Shown here: piece by piece, positions 37,329-45,735 of the stretch
Numbering within the stretch: the stretch's first letter is position 1
Layout of the letters: every line of letters starts with the position of its first letter
Assembly (NCBI GenBank): GCA_964432595.1
Contig: CAYSOF010000005.1
Span: forward strand, 124,001 to 188,000
Direction of reading: 5' to 3'
DNA: 64,000 bases
Origin: DASYLJ01 sp964432595
GTDB lineage: Bacteria > Desulfobacterota > Binatia > DP-6
Notes under the pieces: generated by a model
Databases searched by the model: none
What the model saw: only the letters and a program-made list of their open reading frames with translations
Told to the model about the DNA's origin: nothing
Translations under genes and position numbers: made by a program

Positions 37329-39092
37329 GTGCGCTCCCTGATCGCGTCGTTTCTCCTGCTGCTCCTGCCGGCCCTGGGCATCGCCGCCGACTGCCGCACC
37401 GCGCGCCTCGCATGCAGCGACGCCGCGACGTGGTCGGCGCGCGCATGCGACCGCAATTGCACGCGCCTCGGCGAGCGCGACGCCGTCGCGGCGTGCCGGA
37501 CGGAGTGCCGGACCACGCGCACCGCCACGAAGGCCGCGTGCCGCGAGGTCGACGAGCCCTGCGTCGCCGCGTGCGCCGGCGAGCCGACGGCCTGCACGAT
37601 GGCCGCGCGCGACTGTCGCGCCGCGACGCGCGCCGCGCACCGGAGCTGTCGATCGGCGTGCGCGAAGGGCGATCTCCACTGCCTGATCGGCTGCGACCGC
37701 GCACGCGCGATCGGCGCCGCGTCGTGCGGGTACATCACGGCACGCGTCGAAGCCGGCACGCCCGCCCTGCCCGACCTGCCGCTCGGCGAGCCGGCCGACC
37801 TCTCGCTGCTGCTCGACGGCGCCGAGCAGGCGATCGTCGCCGAGGCGGACACGCGCGCCGAGACGCTCCGCTCGCGTCCGCTGCGCCTGTGGCTCGGACG
37901 GCCCGGCGCCGAGGTGACCGTCACCCAGACCCGGCACGGCTTCGACTTCGGCTTCCCGATCGACCTGCGCGAGTTCGTGAACGCGCCGGACGACCTCGCC
38001 TTCTACGCCGACCTCGCGAAGAAGCACGCGAGCTTCGTCGTGCTGGAGACGGGCATGAAGTGGCGCACGGCCCAGCCGACGGCCGACGCGTTCGCGTTCG
38101 CCCTCGGCGACTCGGAGATGGCGTGGGCGCGCGACAACGGCTTCCCGGTGAAGGGCCACACGCTCTTCTGGGGCAACGTGCCGCCGTTCTCGAGCGGCTC
38201 CGGCGTGCCCGTGTGGATCCGCGACCGCTTCCCGAACCCGAACCTGACGCCCGCGGAGAAGGCCGAGCTGCGCCAGCTCGTCCGCACGTACGTCGAGACC
38301 ACCGTCGCGCGCTACCGCGGCCAGATCGACGTCTGGGACGTCACGAACGAGACGCTGAACGTCTTCACGACGTTCTTCATGGACCGGCTCGGCCCCGAGA
38401 TCCTGCCCGAGCTGTTCGCGTGGGTGCACGCGATCGATCCCGGCTGCCAGCTCGTCTTCAACGAGTGGATCACCGAGGTCTTCACCGGCCTGCCGGGGCC
38501 GGACGCCGCCGCCGTACGCGACCGCGTGCAGTCGCTGCTCGCGGCGGGCGCGCGCGTGCACGCGATCGGCCAGCAGGGGCACTACGTTCCGGGCATCGTG
38601 TACGCCGGCGGCACCGCCGACCTCTCGCAGCGCACCCGCATCGACGACTACGCCACGGCACTCGACACGCTCGCGTCGGTCGGGCTCCCCGTCCACATCA
38701 CCGAGGTGAACTTCGTCGCGCCGGACGCGCCCGAGCTGCGCGCCGCGCAGGCCGAGGCGCTGATGCGCGTCTGGTGGGGGCACCCCGCCGTCGAGCAGAT
38801 CGTCTTCTGGGGGCTCTGGAACAAAGTGAACGCGCGCAACCACCTCCACCACGGGCTCTGGGACGACGACGGCACGATCACGCGGCACGGGGCGGCGGTC
38901 GCGTCGCTGCTGAACGACCGCTGGCGCACGCGCGCCACGATGACCGCCGACGCGTCGGGCGCGGTCGCGCTGCGGGCGACGATCGGCGAGTACGTCGCGT
39001 CGTGGCCCGAGAACGGCCAGCCCGCCTACGTGCGGTTCCGCGTCGAGCAGGGACCCGGGACCGCCGTCGTCGCGGCGCTGCCGGCTCAGTAG
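37329..39092 (+). CDS. GH10 endo-xylanase-like glycosidase with Cys-rich N-terminal domain
   Basis: The product is 587 aa from GTG 37329, starting with signal VRSLIASFLLLLLPALGIAA. Residues ~20-135 hold about 19 Cys in a helical, Arg/Ala-rich domain (CRTECRTTRTATKAACREV). The rest is a GH10 barrel: HGFDFGFPIDL, KWRTAQP, KGHTLFWGN, acid/base Glu341 in WDVTNE, IGQQGHYVPG, nucleophile Glu459 in HITEVNF, and WGLWNK near the end. Family knowledge: GH10 enzymes cleave xylan or related beta-1,4 glycans. Both catalytic Glu are present, so it should be active outside the cell. The Cys domain is unusual for GH10. It is convergent with the second protease gene (7-bp overlap). Confidence 0.88.
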   Translation: MRSLIASFLLLLLPALGIAADCRTARLACSDAATWSARACDRNCTRLGERDAVAACRTECRTTRTATKAACREVDEPCVAACAGEPTACTMAARDCRAATRAAHRSCRSACAKGDLHCLIGCDRARAIGAASCGYITARVEAGTPALPDLPLGEPADLSLLLDGAEQAIVAEADTRAETLRSRPLRLWLGRPGAEVTVTQTRHGFDFGFPIDLREFVNAPDDLAFYADLAKKHASFVVLETGMKWRTAQPTADAFAFALGDSEMAWARDNGFPVKGHTLFWGNVPPFSSGSGVPVWIRDRFPNPNLTPAEKAELRQLVRTYVETTVARYRGQIDVWDVTNETLNVFTTFFMDRLGPEILPELFAWVHAIDPGCQLVFNEWITEVFTGLPGPDAAAVRDRVQSLLAAGARVHAIGQQGHYVPGIVYAGGTADLSQRTRIDDYATALDTLASVGLPVHITEVNFVAPDAPELRAAQAEALMRVWWGHPAVEQIVFWGLWNKVNARNHLHHGLWDDDGTITRHGAAVASLLNDRWRTRATMTADASGAVALRATIGEYVASWPENGQPAYVRFRVEQGPGTAVVAALPAQ

Positions 39093-40699
39093 CGCTTCAA
39101 CGCACAGGTGTAGTCGGAGCGCACGCTGACGGTCAGCCCGGCCGTCCCGATCGCCGCGGCGCCGGCGACGTCGCGCCCGTCGGCCGTGACGGCCCACACG
39201 CCGCGCTTCTTCGTCCGGTCGCGCAGGGTCACCCGGCGCATTCCGTCGACGTGGCCGCGCCAGCGCCAGCTCTTCCCCGACTTGGCGCCCTTCCATCCGG
39301 GATCGCCGGCGGGGATCACGACGCGTGCGACGTGGCCGGCGTCGTCGGCCACCTGGATCGTCAGGTCGACGCCGGTCGGGTCGAAGCCGTCGTAGGCGCC
39401 CTCGCGGTTCGCGAACGCGCCGCGCAGCAGGAATTTCCTGGCCAGCTGGATCTGGTCGATCGCGAGGTCCTCCGGACACGGCAGGCACACGCAGTCGAAC
39501 GGGTCGCAGCCGCCGAGACAGTCGGCGCCGGCGTCGGCCCCGTCGCACTCCTCGCCCGCCTCGCGGACCTCGTTGCCGCACTCGGTGGTCGAGCCGCCGA
39601 GCGTCGTCACGGCCACCTGGTACGTGCCCTCGCCCGCCACGCGCTTCACGCGCACGTGCCACGTCCCGGGATCGGGGTAGAAGATCTCGCAGTAGGCGTA
39701 CTGTCCGGGGAACGCGTCGTCGCAGTCGAAGTCCTCGTCGGTCGGCGGCGCGTCGAAGCGCACGGCCAGGTCGAAGTCGGCGCGGCCGTCGTCGGCGCCG
39801 TGCATGCCGATCCGCAGCTCCTCGGTGTTCTCGGGGACGACGATGGTGTGCACCGCCTCGGCGGCGTCGCGGTCGAGCTCGCCGGAGAACCCGGTCATCG
39901 TGCTGCCCGCGTGGCCGACCTGCGGCAGCTCGCCACAGACCGTGTTGCCGAGGTCCTCCCCCGCCTGCGCCGCGATCCACTCGCGATAGTACGGGACGCT
40001 CGCGTCGTAGCTCGAGTCGTTGGCGAGGCAGCTCGCGCGCGTGCCGCCCGACGTGATGCCGCCGATGGCGCCGTCCGCCAGGAAGAGCGGCCCGCCGGAG
40101 TCGCCGGCGCAGGTGTTCGATCCCTCGCCGGTGAAGCGCCAGCACACGGACGTCGTGTCGGACACGTCGTTCGGGCACGCCGCCGTGACGACGCTACCGA
40201 AGCGCTTGAGACCCGTCGTGTCGTCGCCGCCGCCCGCCGTCCCGAAGCCGACGATCGTCCCCGGCGTCTCCAGCGGCACGCTCATGGCGGCCAGGGGCGA
40301 CGGCGGGATGCTCGTCGGGCCGAACGACATCTTCACCACCGCGACGTCGGCCGTCGGGAAGTCGTAGTCCGGGTGCACGATCACGGCGTCGGCATAGAAG
40401 AAGCCGGCGTGCTCGAGATACACGGTCACGTCGAACGGATCCGGGGCGTCGTCGCCCTGGCACGGCGCCTTGCTCTCCGGGCAGACGCAGTGCGCGGCGG
40501 TGAGGAACGTCTCGCACCCGATCATCACGCCCGAGCAGGTCAGCTGCTCGTTGCCGCTCACCACGAGGAGCGCACCGGTCGACGGGAAGGCCGAGGTCAG
40601 CGTCCCCTGGACGATCGACGAAGGCCGCGCCGCGGCCGGTGCCGGGAGCTGGAGCCACAGCATCAGCAGCGCGGCCACCGCCGGGAGCCGGGTCCACAT
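39086..40699 (-). CDS. Secreted trypsin-like serine protease (second paralogue)
   Basis: The product is 537 aa from ATG 40699 (signal MWTRLPAVAALLMLWLQLPA). Catalytic triad His70 (LTAAHC), Asp118 (ADVAVVKM), Ser201 (CAGDSGGPL). The layout is the same as the protease at 25166-26821: protease, pre-peptidase-like beta domain (FDLAVRFDAPPTDEDFDC), Cys-rich stretch (CGNEVREAGEECDG, CLGGCDPFDCVC), and a C-terminal beta-rich tail (DLTIQVADDAGHVARVVIPAGDPGW in part). Shared blocks such as TLTSAFPSTGALL and FLTAAHCVC show common ancestry. Likely an exported degradative enzyme; its 3' end overlaps the GH10 gene end by 7 bases. Confidence 0.9.
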   Translation of the reverse strand: MWTRLPAVAALLMLWLQLPAPAAARPSSIVQGTLTSAFPSTGALLVVSGNEQLTCSGVMIGCETFLTAAHCVCPESKAPCQGDDAPDPFDVTVYLEHAGFFYADAVIVHPDYDFPTADVAVVKMSFGPTSIPPSPLAAMSVPLETPGTIVGFGTAGGGDDTTGLKRFGSVVTAACPNDVSDTTSVCWRFTGEGSNTCAGDSGGPLFLADGAIGGITSGGTRASCLANDSSYDASVPYYREWIAAQAGEDLGNTVCGELPQVGHAGSTMTGFSGELDRDAAEAVHTIVVPENTEELRIGMHGADDGRADFDLAVRFDAPPTDEDFDCDDAFPGQYAYCEIFYPDPGTWHVRVKRVAGEGTYQVAVTTLGGSTTECGNEVREAGEECDGADAGADCLGGCDPFDCVCLPCPEDLAIDQIQLARKFLLRGAFANREGAYDGFDPTGVDLTIQVADDAGHVARVVIPAGDPGWKGAKSGKSWRWRGHVDGMRRVTLRDRTKKRGVWAVTADGRDVAGAAAIGTAGLTVSVRSDYTCALKRY

Positions 40700-40778
40700 C
40701 GCCCCACTATCGGCGGGTTGGTTCCGGAACTTGAGCCGACGGGTTCCTTCGCTGCGCGCCGCCGGGTACCACCTCCCC

Positions 40779-41657
40779 ATGCCCACCTACCGCTTCCAGC
40801 AGGTCGACGTCTTCACGAGCCGCGGGCTGCGCGGAAACCCGGTCGCGGTCGTCCTCGACGCCGACGACGTGACCGACGCGACCATGCAGCAGGTGGCCGC
40901 GTGGACCAACCTGTCCGAGACCACCTTCGTCCTCCGCCCGACCCAGGCCGAGGCCGACTACCGCCTCCGCATCTTCACGCCGCGCAGCGAGCTGCCGTTC
41001 GCCGGACACCCGACCGTCGGCTCCGCACATGCCGTGCTGTCCACGGGGATGGTGCCGGCCGGCGCGACGCGGCTTCACCAGGAGTGCAAGGCGGGCGTGC
41101 TGCCGCTCACCATCGACGGCACCGGTCCCACGCGCCGCATCGCCGTCCGCGTTCCCACCCCGCGGATCGCCGAGCCGGACGAGTCGCTCATCGACCCGCT
41201 GACGGAGGCGCTCGGTGTCGCGGTCAGCGACACGTCGATGCCGCGCGTGATCGACGTCGGCGCGGTGTGGCTCGTGGCCCTCGTCGCCGACGAGGCCACG
41301 CTCCGGGGCCTGCACCCCGACCTGTCGGTGATCGACCACCTGAGCCGCGAGCTCGGTCTGAGCGGCGTCACCGTCGTCGCCGTGTCGTCCTCGCGCGAGA
41401 CGCCGGTCGTCGTGCGCTCCTTCGCGCCGGCCGCCGGTGTTCCCGAGGACCCCGTCTGCGGCAGCGGCAACGCGGCCGTCGGCGCCTTCCTCGCCGACAC
41501 CGGCCTGCTCGGCCGGATCGGCCCGCGCTACGTCGCCAGCCAGGGACGCGAGGTCGGACGCGACGGCGCCGTCAGCGTCCACGTCGGCGACGAAGGCGCC
41601 GTCGTCGAGATAGGCGGCTCCGCGGTGACCGTCATCGAAGGCGAAATCCGGCTCTGA
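40779..41657 (+). CDS. PhzF-family isomerase/epimerase
   Basis: The product is 292 aa from ATG 40779. Family motifs: QVDVFTSRGLRGNPVAVVLDAD, NLSETTFVLRP (catalytic Glu), RIFTPRSELPFAGHPTVGSAHAVL, and late EDPVCGSGNAAVGAFL. Family knowledge: PhzF proteins are diaminopimelate-epimerase-fold enzymes, cytosolic. Only one branch makes phenazines; most have unknown substrates. No other phenazine gene is present, so phenazine synthesis is not implied. The gene is divergent from the protease gene (79 bases between starts). Confidence 0.9.
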   Translation: MPTYRFQQVDVFTSRGLRGNPVAVVLDADDVTDATMQQVAAWTNLSETTFVLRPTQAEADYRLRIFTPRSELPFAGHPTVGSAHAVLSTGMVPAGATRLHQECKAGVLPLTIDGTGPTRRIAVRVPTPRIAEPDESLIDPLTEALGVAVSDTSMPRVIDVGAVWLVALVADEATLRGLHPDLSVIDHLSRELGLSGVTVVAVSSSRETPVVVRSFAPAAGVPEDPVCGSGNAAVGAFLADTGLLGRIGPRYVASQGREVGRDGAVSVHVGDEGAVVEIGGSAVTVIEGEIRL

Positions 41658-41670
41658 CGGGGCGTCCCCG
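41658..41670 (+). terminator. Short hairpin at the end of the PhzF gene
   Basis: CGGGG (41658-41662) pairs with CCCCG (41666-41670) around CGT, immediately after the stop codon. A second stem, GCCTCG/CGAGGC at 41701-41718, follows. There is no T-run. The remaining 41719-41837 shows no clear feature. Confidence 0.35.
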
Positions 41671-41837
41671 AGGCCCGAGCGCATCTGCCGGATGCTCGGC
41701 GCCTCGAGGAGGCGAGGCCGTCGCGTGCCGACGGCGATAGCAGGCGGCCGGCGACGCCATCGCGACGGGCGCGTGACGATTCCGCGACGTCGAAGCGGGG
41801 TTCACAAACGCCCCCGCCCACGCTACGCGAGGCTCCG

Positions 41838-41863
41838 GGAATAAGGGGCCCTCCTCGGACGTT
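41838..41863 (+). promoter_or_regulatory. Candidate ECF-type promoter (autoregulation)
   Basis: GGAAT (41838-41842), 17 bases, CGTT (41860-41863) resembles the GGAAC-N16/17-CGTT pattern of ECF-controlled promoters. It lies just before the ECF sigma gene, so the operon may be self-activated. Transcription would begin near 41870, which favours the TTG start at 41895. Confidence 0.45.
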
Positions 41864-41876
41864 CCGGGGATGAGCG

Positions 41877-42455
41877 ATGCGGAGGTCGATCGGCTTGACC
41901 GACACGAAGACGGCGCCGGCCGCATTCGAAGCCCAGGTGCGAGGCGTCCTCGACGCGCTGTACGGCTTCGCGTGCGCGCTCGTGCCGCCGCCGGAGGCCG
42001 ACGACCTGACGCAGGTGGCGTGCCTGCGCGCGCTCGAGCACTGGGATCGATTCACGCCCGGCACCTCGTTCAAGACGTGGATATTCACGATCCTGAAGCA
42101 CGAGTTCATCGACCGCTACCGCCACGAGCGGCGCTGGTCGGAGCGACGGCTGGACGCCGCGACGCCGTTCGAGGGCGCCGCCGAGGGGCTCGAGGCGGTG
42201 CTGATCGCGCACCAGTGGGACGTCGAGGTCCGCGACGCCCTGCTCGCCCTGCCCGAGGGGTTCCGCGTGCCGGTCTACCTGAAGGACGTCGCCGGCTTCG
42301 CCTACCGCGAGATCGCCGAGATCGCGGACTGCCCGCTCGGCACGGTCATGTCCCGCCTCGCCCGCGGCCGCGCGCTGCTGCGCGCCGCGCTGGCCAAGCA
42401 GGCGACGGAGCGCGGGCTGCTGCGCGCCGCCGCCGCGCGACGGATGGCGCGATGA
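41877..42455 (+). CDS. ECF-family RNA polymerase sigma factor
   Basis: The product is 192 aa from ATG 41877. TTG 41895 has the better ribosome site (GGAGG at 41881-41885, nine bases away) and may be the true start. Sigma region 2: VRGVLDALYGFACALV, DDLTQVACLRALEHWDRF, FKTWIFTILKHEFIDRYR. Region 4: LLALPEGFRVPVYLKDVAGFAYREIAEIADCPLGTVMSRLARGRALLR in pieces. Family knowledge: it directs RNA polymerase to stress promoters once released from its anti-sigma factor. The next gene, overlapping by ATGA, encodes that anti-sigma factor. Downstream peroxidase and cytochrome genes suggest an oxidative or redox signal. Confidence 0.92.
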   Translation: MRRSIGLTDTKTAPAAFEAQVRGVLDALYGFACALVPPPEADDLTQVACLRALEHWDRFTPGTSFKTWIFTILKHEFIDRYRHERRWSERRLDAATPFEGAAEGLEAVLIAHQWDVEVRDALLALPEGFRVPVYLKDVAGFAYREIAEIADCPLGTVMSRLARGRALLRAALAKQATERGLLRAAAARRMAR

Positions 42456-43240
42456 CCGGCTGCCGGTCGATGCGCGAACGCCTCGCCGCGTACGCCGACG
42501 ACGAGCTCGGCGTGGAGTCCGCGCTCGAGATCGAGACGCATCTCGAGCGCTGCGCCGATTGCCGCGACGCCGTCCAGCGCCAGCGTGACCTGCATGCGGC
42601 CGTCGGCATGCTCTACCCGCGCGCGCGGGTTCCCGATCCGGTGCGACGGACGGTGCTCCGGCGGCTCCGTCCGCGACGGCCCTGGCGGCAGGTCGGCGTC
42701 ATGACGGCGGCGCTCGCCGCGTCCGTCGTCCTCGCCGTCTGGACCGCGCGTCTGCCCGGCGTGCCGGGCGACGTGAACGCGGCCGTCGCCCTGCACACGA
42801 CCGCGGAGCGCGGTACCGCCCGGCTCGACGTCGCGTCGGCCGACCTGCCGGCGGTGAACCGCTGGCTGCGCGACGCGCTGCCGTTCGCCGGCCAGGTCGC
42901 GCCGGGGCCCGACGCGTTCCGGCTGCGCGGTGCGGCGTCGGTCGCGCTCGACGCGTCGCCCGCCGCATGGGTCCTCTATCAGCACGACGACGCGCCGGTG
43001 TCGCTGTTCGTGCTGCCGCCGCGGCCGCTGCCGGCCGTCGGGAGCACGCGCACGCACAAGGGCATCGCGTTCCGCACGGTCGAGATCGGCGCCCACCGCG
43101 TCACGGCGTGGAACCACGATCCCGTCTCCTACCTTCTCGTGTCCGCGCGCGACCGCCCACCTGCCGAGGCGTGTGCGGTCTGTCACGCGGGGCCCGAGGC
43201 TCCGGCGCTCGCGGGCTTCGCGACGCCGGACGGACGCTGA
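42452..43240 (+). CDS. Membrane anti-sigma factor with zinc-finger head and periplasmic CXXCH haem motif
   Basis: The product is 262 aa. The cytosolic head is a zf-HC2/ZAS domain, His30-x3-Cys34-x2-Cys37 (ETHLERCADC). One membrane helix spans ~81-98 (VGVMTAALAASVVLAVWT). The periplasmic part (~160 residues) is beta-rich and ends with C241AVC244H245, a canonical c-type haem attachment motif, only 17 residues from the C-terminus. Family knowledge: ZAS proteins hold the ECF factor inactive until a signal is sensed. A covalently bound haem would make this a redox or ligand sensor; that is inference. The ATGA overlap with the sigma gene gives matched expression. The peroxidase gene follows 17 bases later. 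Confidence 0.88.
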   Translation: MTGCRSMRERLAAYADDELGVESALEIETHLERCADCRDAVQRQRDLHAAVGMLYPRARVPDPVRRTVLRRLRPRRPWRQVGVMTAALAASVVLAVWTARLPGVPGDVNAAVALHTTAERGTARLDVASADLPAVNRWLRDALPFAGQVAPGPDAFRLRGAASVALDASPAAWVLYQHDDAPVSLFVLPPRPLPAVGSTRTHKGIAFRTVEIGAHRVTAWNHDPVSYLLVSARDRPPAEACAVCHAGPEAPALAGFATPDGR

Positions 43241-43257
43241 GCCGCAGGGGGAATCGC

Positions 43258-44607
43258 ATGGAGCAGAGAATGACGTGGAGCCTGGCGGTCATCATCCCGC
43301 TCATGGCCGCGCTGGTGGCCGACCCGCTCGTTGCCGCCGCCCAGACGCCGACGCCGCCCGTCAGCACCAAAGGCGCGCACGGCGCGCTCGCGATGGCGGA
43401 GCAACGCGCGATGCTGGAGAAGCTGCAGGGGCAGCTCGACGTCACGAAGCCGCCGCCCGGCATCGACCCGATCATCTGGGCGTCGCTCATCCCGGCCGAC
43501 AACGCGATGACGCCCGAACGGGTCGCCCTCGGCCGCAAGCTCTACTTCGACCTGCGCTTCTCCCGAGACGGCACGGTGGCGTGCGCGACCTGCCACGACG
43601 TGAGCCGCGGCTTCACCGATCAGCGGAACGTCGCCGAGGGTATCGAGGACAAGCTCGGCCGCCGCAACTCGCCGACGACGCTGAACGCCGTCTTCTTCCA
43701 GACGATGTTCCTCGACGGCCGCTCCCCGACGCTCGAGGAGCAGGCCAAGCTGCCGGTGACGAACCCCATCGAGATGGGCCAGCCGGACGGCGCGGCGGCG
43801 ATGCTGGGCATCGCCGCCGACCCGGAGTACGGCCCGATGTTCCAGAAGGCTTACGGGCGCGCGCCGAACTTCGACGACGCCGCCCGCGCGATCGCGGCGT
43901 TCGAGCGCACGCTGGTCTTCCTCGACTCGCCGTTCGAGCGCTTCCTCGACGGCGACGCGACCGCCATCTCCGAGAACGCGCAGCGCGGCTGGGCGCTCTT
44001 CAACGGCAAGGCGCGCTGCGTGAGCTGCCACCCGATCAACAACGCGACGCCCATCGGCAGCGACAACCGCTTCCACAACATCGGCGTCGCGGCGCGCCAC
44101 CAGGACTTCGAGACCCTGGCCGGGAAGGCCATCGCCGCGCTCGAAGGCAAGCAGGGCAAGGAGGCGACGGAGATCATCGACCGCCTCGCGCTCGAGACCG
44201 ATCTGTCCGAGCTCGGCCGCTTCCTCGTGACGCAGAACCGCTCGGACATCGGCGCCTTCAAGACGCTGCAGCTGCGGAACATTGGCATCACCCCGCCCTA
44301 CATGCACGACGGCTCGATGCAGACGCTGTGGGACGTCATCGACCACTACAACAAGGGCGGCGAGGCCAACCTCTACCTCGACGGCGGCATCCAGCCGCTG
44401 GCGCTCGAGGAGGCGGAGATCGATCAGCTCGTCGAGCTGATGTTCACGATGACGGACTCCCGGCTCGGCAGCGACAACGCGGCGCAGATGACGCGCCAGA
44501 AGGGCATCGCCGCCACGCAACGGCCCTTCCGCGACACCGAGCTCGCGATGCGGCGCGTGTTCCCGTTCGAGGCGCGCCTCGTCCAGGACGGGAAGAAGGA
44601 GAACTGA
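43258..44607 (+). CDS. Di-haem cytochrome c peroxidase (CcpA/MauG family)
   Basis: The product is 449 aa from ATG 43258, with AGGGGGAA before it. Signal: MTWSLAVIIPLMAALVADPL. Two haem motifs: C109ATCH (peroxidatic haem region, before DVSRGFTDQ) and C254VSCH (electron-entry haem). Typical CCP features: RRNSPTTLNAVF, FLDGRSPTLEEQA, and the distal-ligand segment PPYMHDGSMQTLWDVIDHYN. Family knowledge: it reduces H2O2 to water in the periplasm using electrons from cytochromes; the MauG branch instead oxidises proteins. It is longer than classical CCP because of a ~60-residue N-terminal extension. It is the third gene of the ECF operon; the mono-haem cytochrome three genes on may be its electron donor. 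Confidence 0.92.
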   Translation: MEQRMTWSLAVIIPLMAALVADPLVAAAQTPTPPVSTKGAHGALAMAEQRAMLEKLQGQLDVTKPPPGIDPIIWASLIPADNAMTPERVALGRKLYFDLRFSRDGTVACATCHDVSRGFTDQRNVAEGIEDKLGRRNSPTTLNAVFFQTMFLDGRSPTLEEQAKLPVTNPIEMGQPDGAAAMLGIAADPEYGPMFQKAYGRAPNFDDAARAIAAFERTLVFLDSPFERFLDGDATAISENAQRGWALFNGKARCVSCHPINNATPIGSDNRFHNIGVAARHQDFETLAGKAIAALEGKQGKEATEIIDRLALETDLSELGRFLVTQNRSDIGAFKTLQLRNIGITPPYMHDGSMQTLWDVIDHYNKGGEANLYLDGGIQPLALEEAEIDQLVELMFTMTDSRLGSDNAAQMTRQKGIAATQRPFRDTELAMRRVFPFEARLVQDGKKEN

Positions 44608-44608
44608 C

Positions 44609-45724
44609 ATGGCCGGGCGCAAGGATCCGGAGACCCGCTGGTACGAGGAGCGCGAGGACCTATTTCGAAGCCTCCGGCGCCTCGACCGGCGCAGCTTCAT
44701 GAAGGTCGCCGCGGCGGCCGCGGGCGCCGCGTTGACGGCCGGCGTCGACGTGAACCCCACGTCGTTCAGCACCGTGCGCGTCGCGAACGCCGCCCGGCGT
44801 GAGGGCTTCACGTTCGCGTACATCTCCGACTCGCACCTCTACAAGCGGGAGCTGAACGACCGCTTCGCGAACGCGCTCATGCGCGCCGTCGACGACGTGA
44901 ACCGGATGGATCCGCAGCCCGACTTCGTCCTCTACGGCGGCGACCTGGCGCAGCTCGGCCAGCCCGAGGAGCTGGATCTGGGCGCACAGATCCTGAAGAG
45001 CCTGAAGCCCCCCGTCCGCATGATGGTCGGCGAGCACGACTGGTTCCTCGACATGGGCGAGAAGTGGAAGGCGCTCTTCGGGCAGGAGACCTACTCGTTC
45101 GACCACAAGGGCGTGCACTTCGTCACCCTGATGAGCGTCAACGAGAAGGACTTCTGGACCGAGCGGAAGATGACGCCGATGGAGCGCATGCAGACGGTCG
45201 CCGGCCTCGACAACGGCACGCAGAGCCGCTTCGAGGTGGGCGCGCCGCAGCGCGAATGGCTGAAGCAGGACCTGGCCAAGGTGAGCGCCGACACGCCCGT
45301 CGTCGTGTTCTCGCACTCGCCGCTCTACCACTACTACGAGCCCTGGAACTTCTGGACCGTCGACGCGCCCGAGGTGCAGGCGCTGCTCCGGAAGTTCCGC
45401 TCGGCCACGGTCATCCACGGGCACACGCACCAGATGCTCACGAACCGCGTCGGCAACATCCACTTCCACGGCCTGCTGTCGACGGCGTGGCCGTGGCCGT
45501 ACGCGCCGGAGGGCCTGCCCGCGTTGACGGTGCAGATGAACCGGCCCGACCCGTTCGATCCGAACGACGGCTGCGGCGACGGCCAGGTGAACGTGCTGCC
45601 CGAGGGCCTCGTCGAGAAGGTCTACAACCTCTGGAACCGCAACCCCGTGGTGGTGCCGAGCGGATACCTGTCGTCGAACGGCAGGAAGGACCGGCCGGCG
45701 GCCCCGACCCTGACCAGCTTCTGA
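44609..45724 (+). CDS. Tat-exported metallophosphoesterase
   Basis: The product is 371 aa from ATG 44609, one base after the peroxidase stop. Twin-arginine signal: D26RRSFMK then AAAAAAGAAL. Calcineurin-like motifs: SDSHL (DxH), YGGDLAQ (GD), VGEHDW (normally GNHD; Glu replaces Asn), VVFSHSPLYHYYEP and the closing VIHGHTH (GHxH). Family knowledge: folded di-metal phosphoesterases are Tat substrates. The GEHD change removes a usual metal-bridging Asn, so metal or substrate choice may differ. Its tight position between peroxidase and cytochrome genes suggests a periplasmic partner of the peroxidase rather than general phosphate scavenging. Confidence 0.88.
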   Translation: MAGRKDPETRWYEEREDLFRSLRRLDRRSFMKVAAAAAGAALTAGVDVNPTSFSTVRVANAARREGFTFAYISDSHLYKRELNDRFANALMRAVDDVNRMDPQPDFVLYGGDLAQLGQPEELDLGAQILKSLKPPVRMMVGEHDWFLDMGEKWKALFGQETYSFDHKGVHFVTLMSVNEKDFWTERKMTPMERMQTVAGLDNGTQSRFEVGAPQREWLKQDLAKVSADTPVVVFSHSPLYHYYEPWNFWTVDAPEVQALLRKFRSATVIHGHTHQMLTNRVGNIHFHGLLSTAWPWPYAPEGLPALTVQMNRPDPFDPNDGCGDGQVNVLPEGLVEKVYNLWNRNPVVVPSGYLSSNGRKDRPAAPTLTSF

Positions 45725-45735
45725 GGGGAACGACG

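Noticed and set aside
36462..40178. Long minus-strand frame spanning the N-gap, the GH10 gene and part of the protease gene
   Set aside because: Created in part by reading through N; no motifs, and the GH10 gene is clear on the plus strand.
40779..41657. Phenazine biosynthesis
   Set aside because: Only a PhzF-family protein is present; most family members are unrelated to phenazines and no other phz gene is visible.
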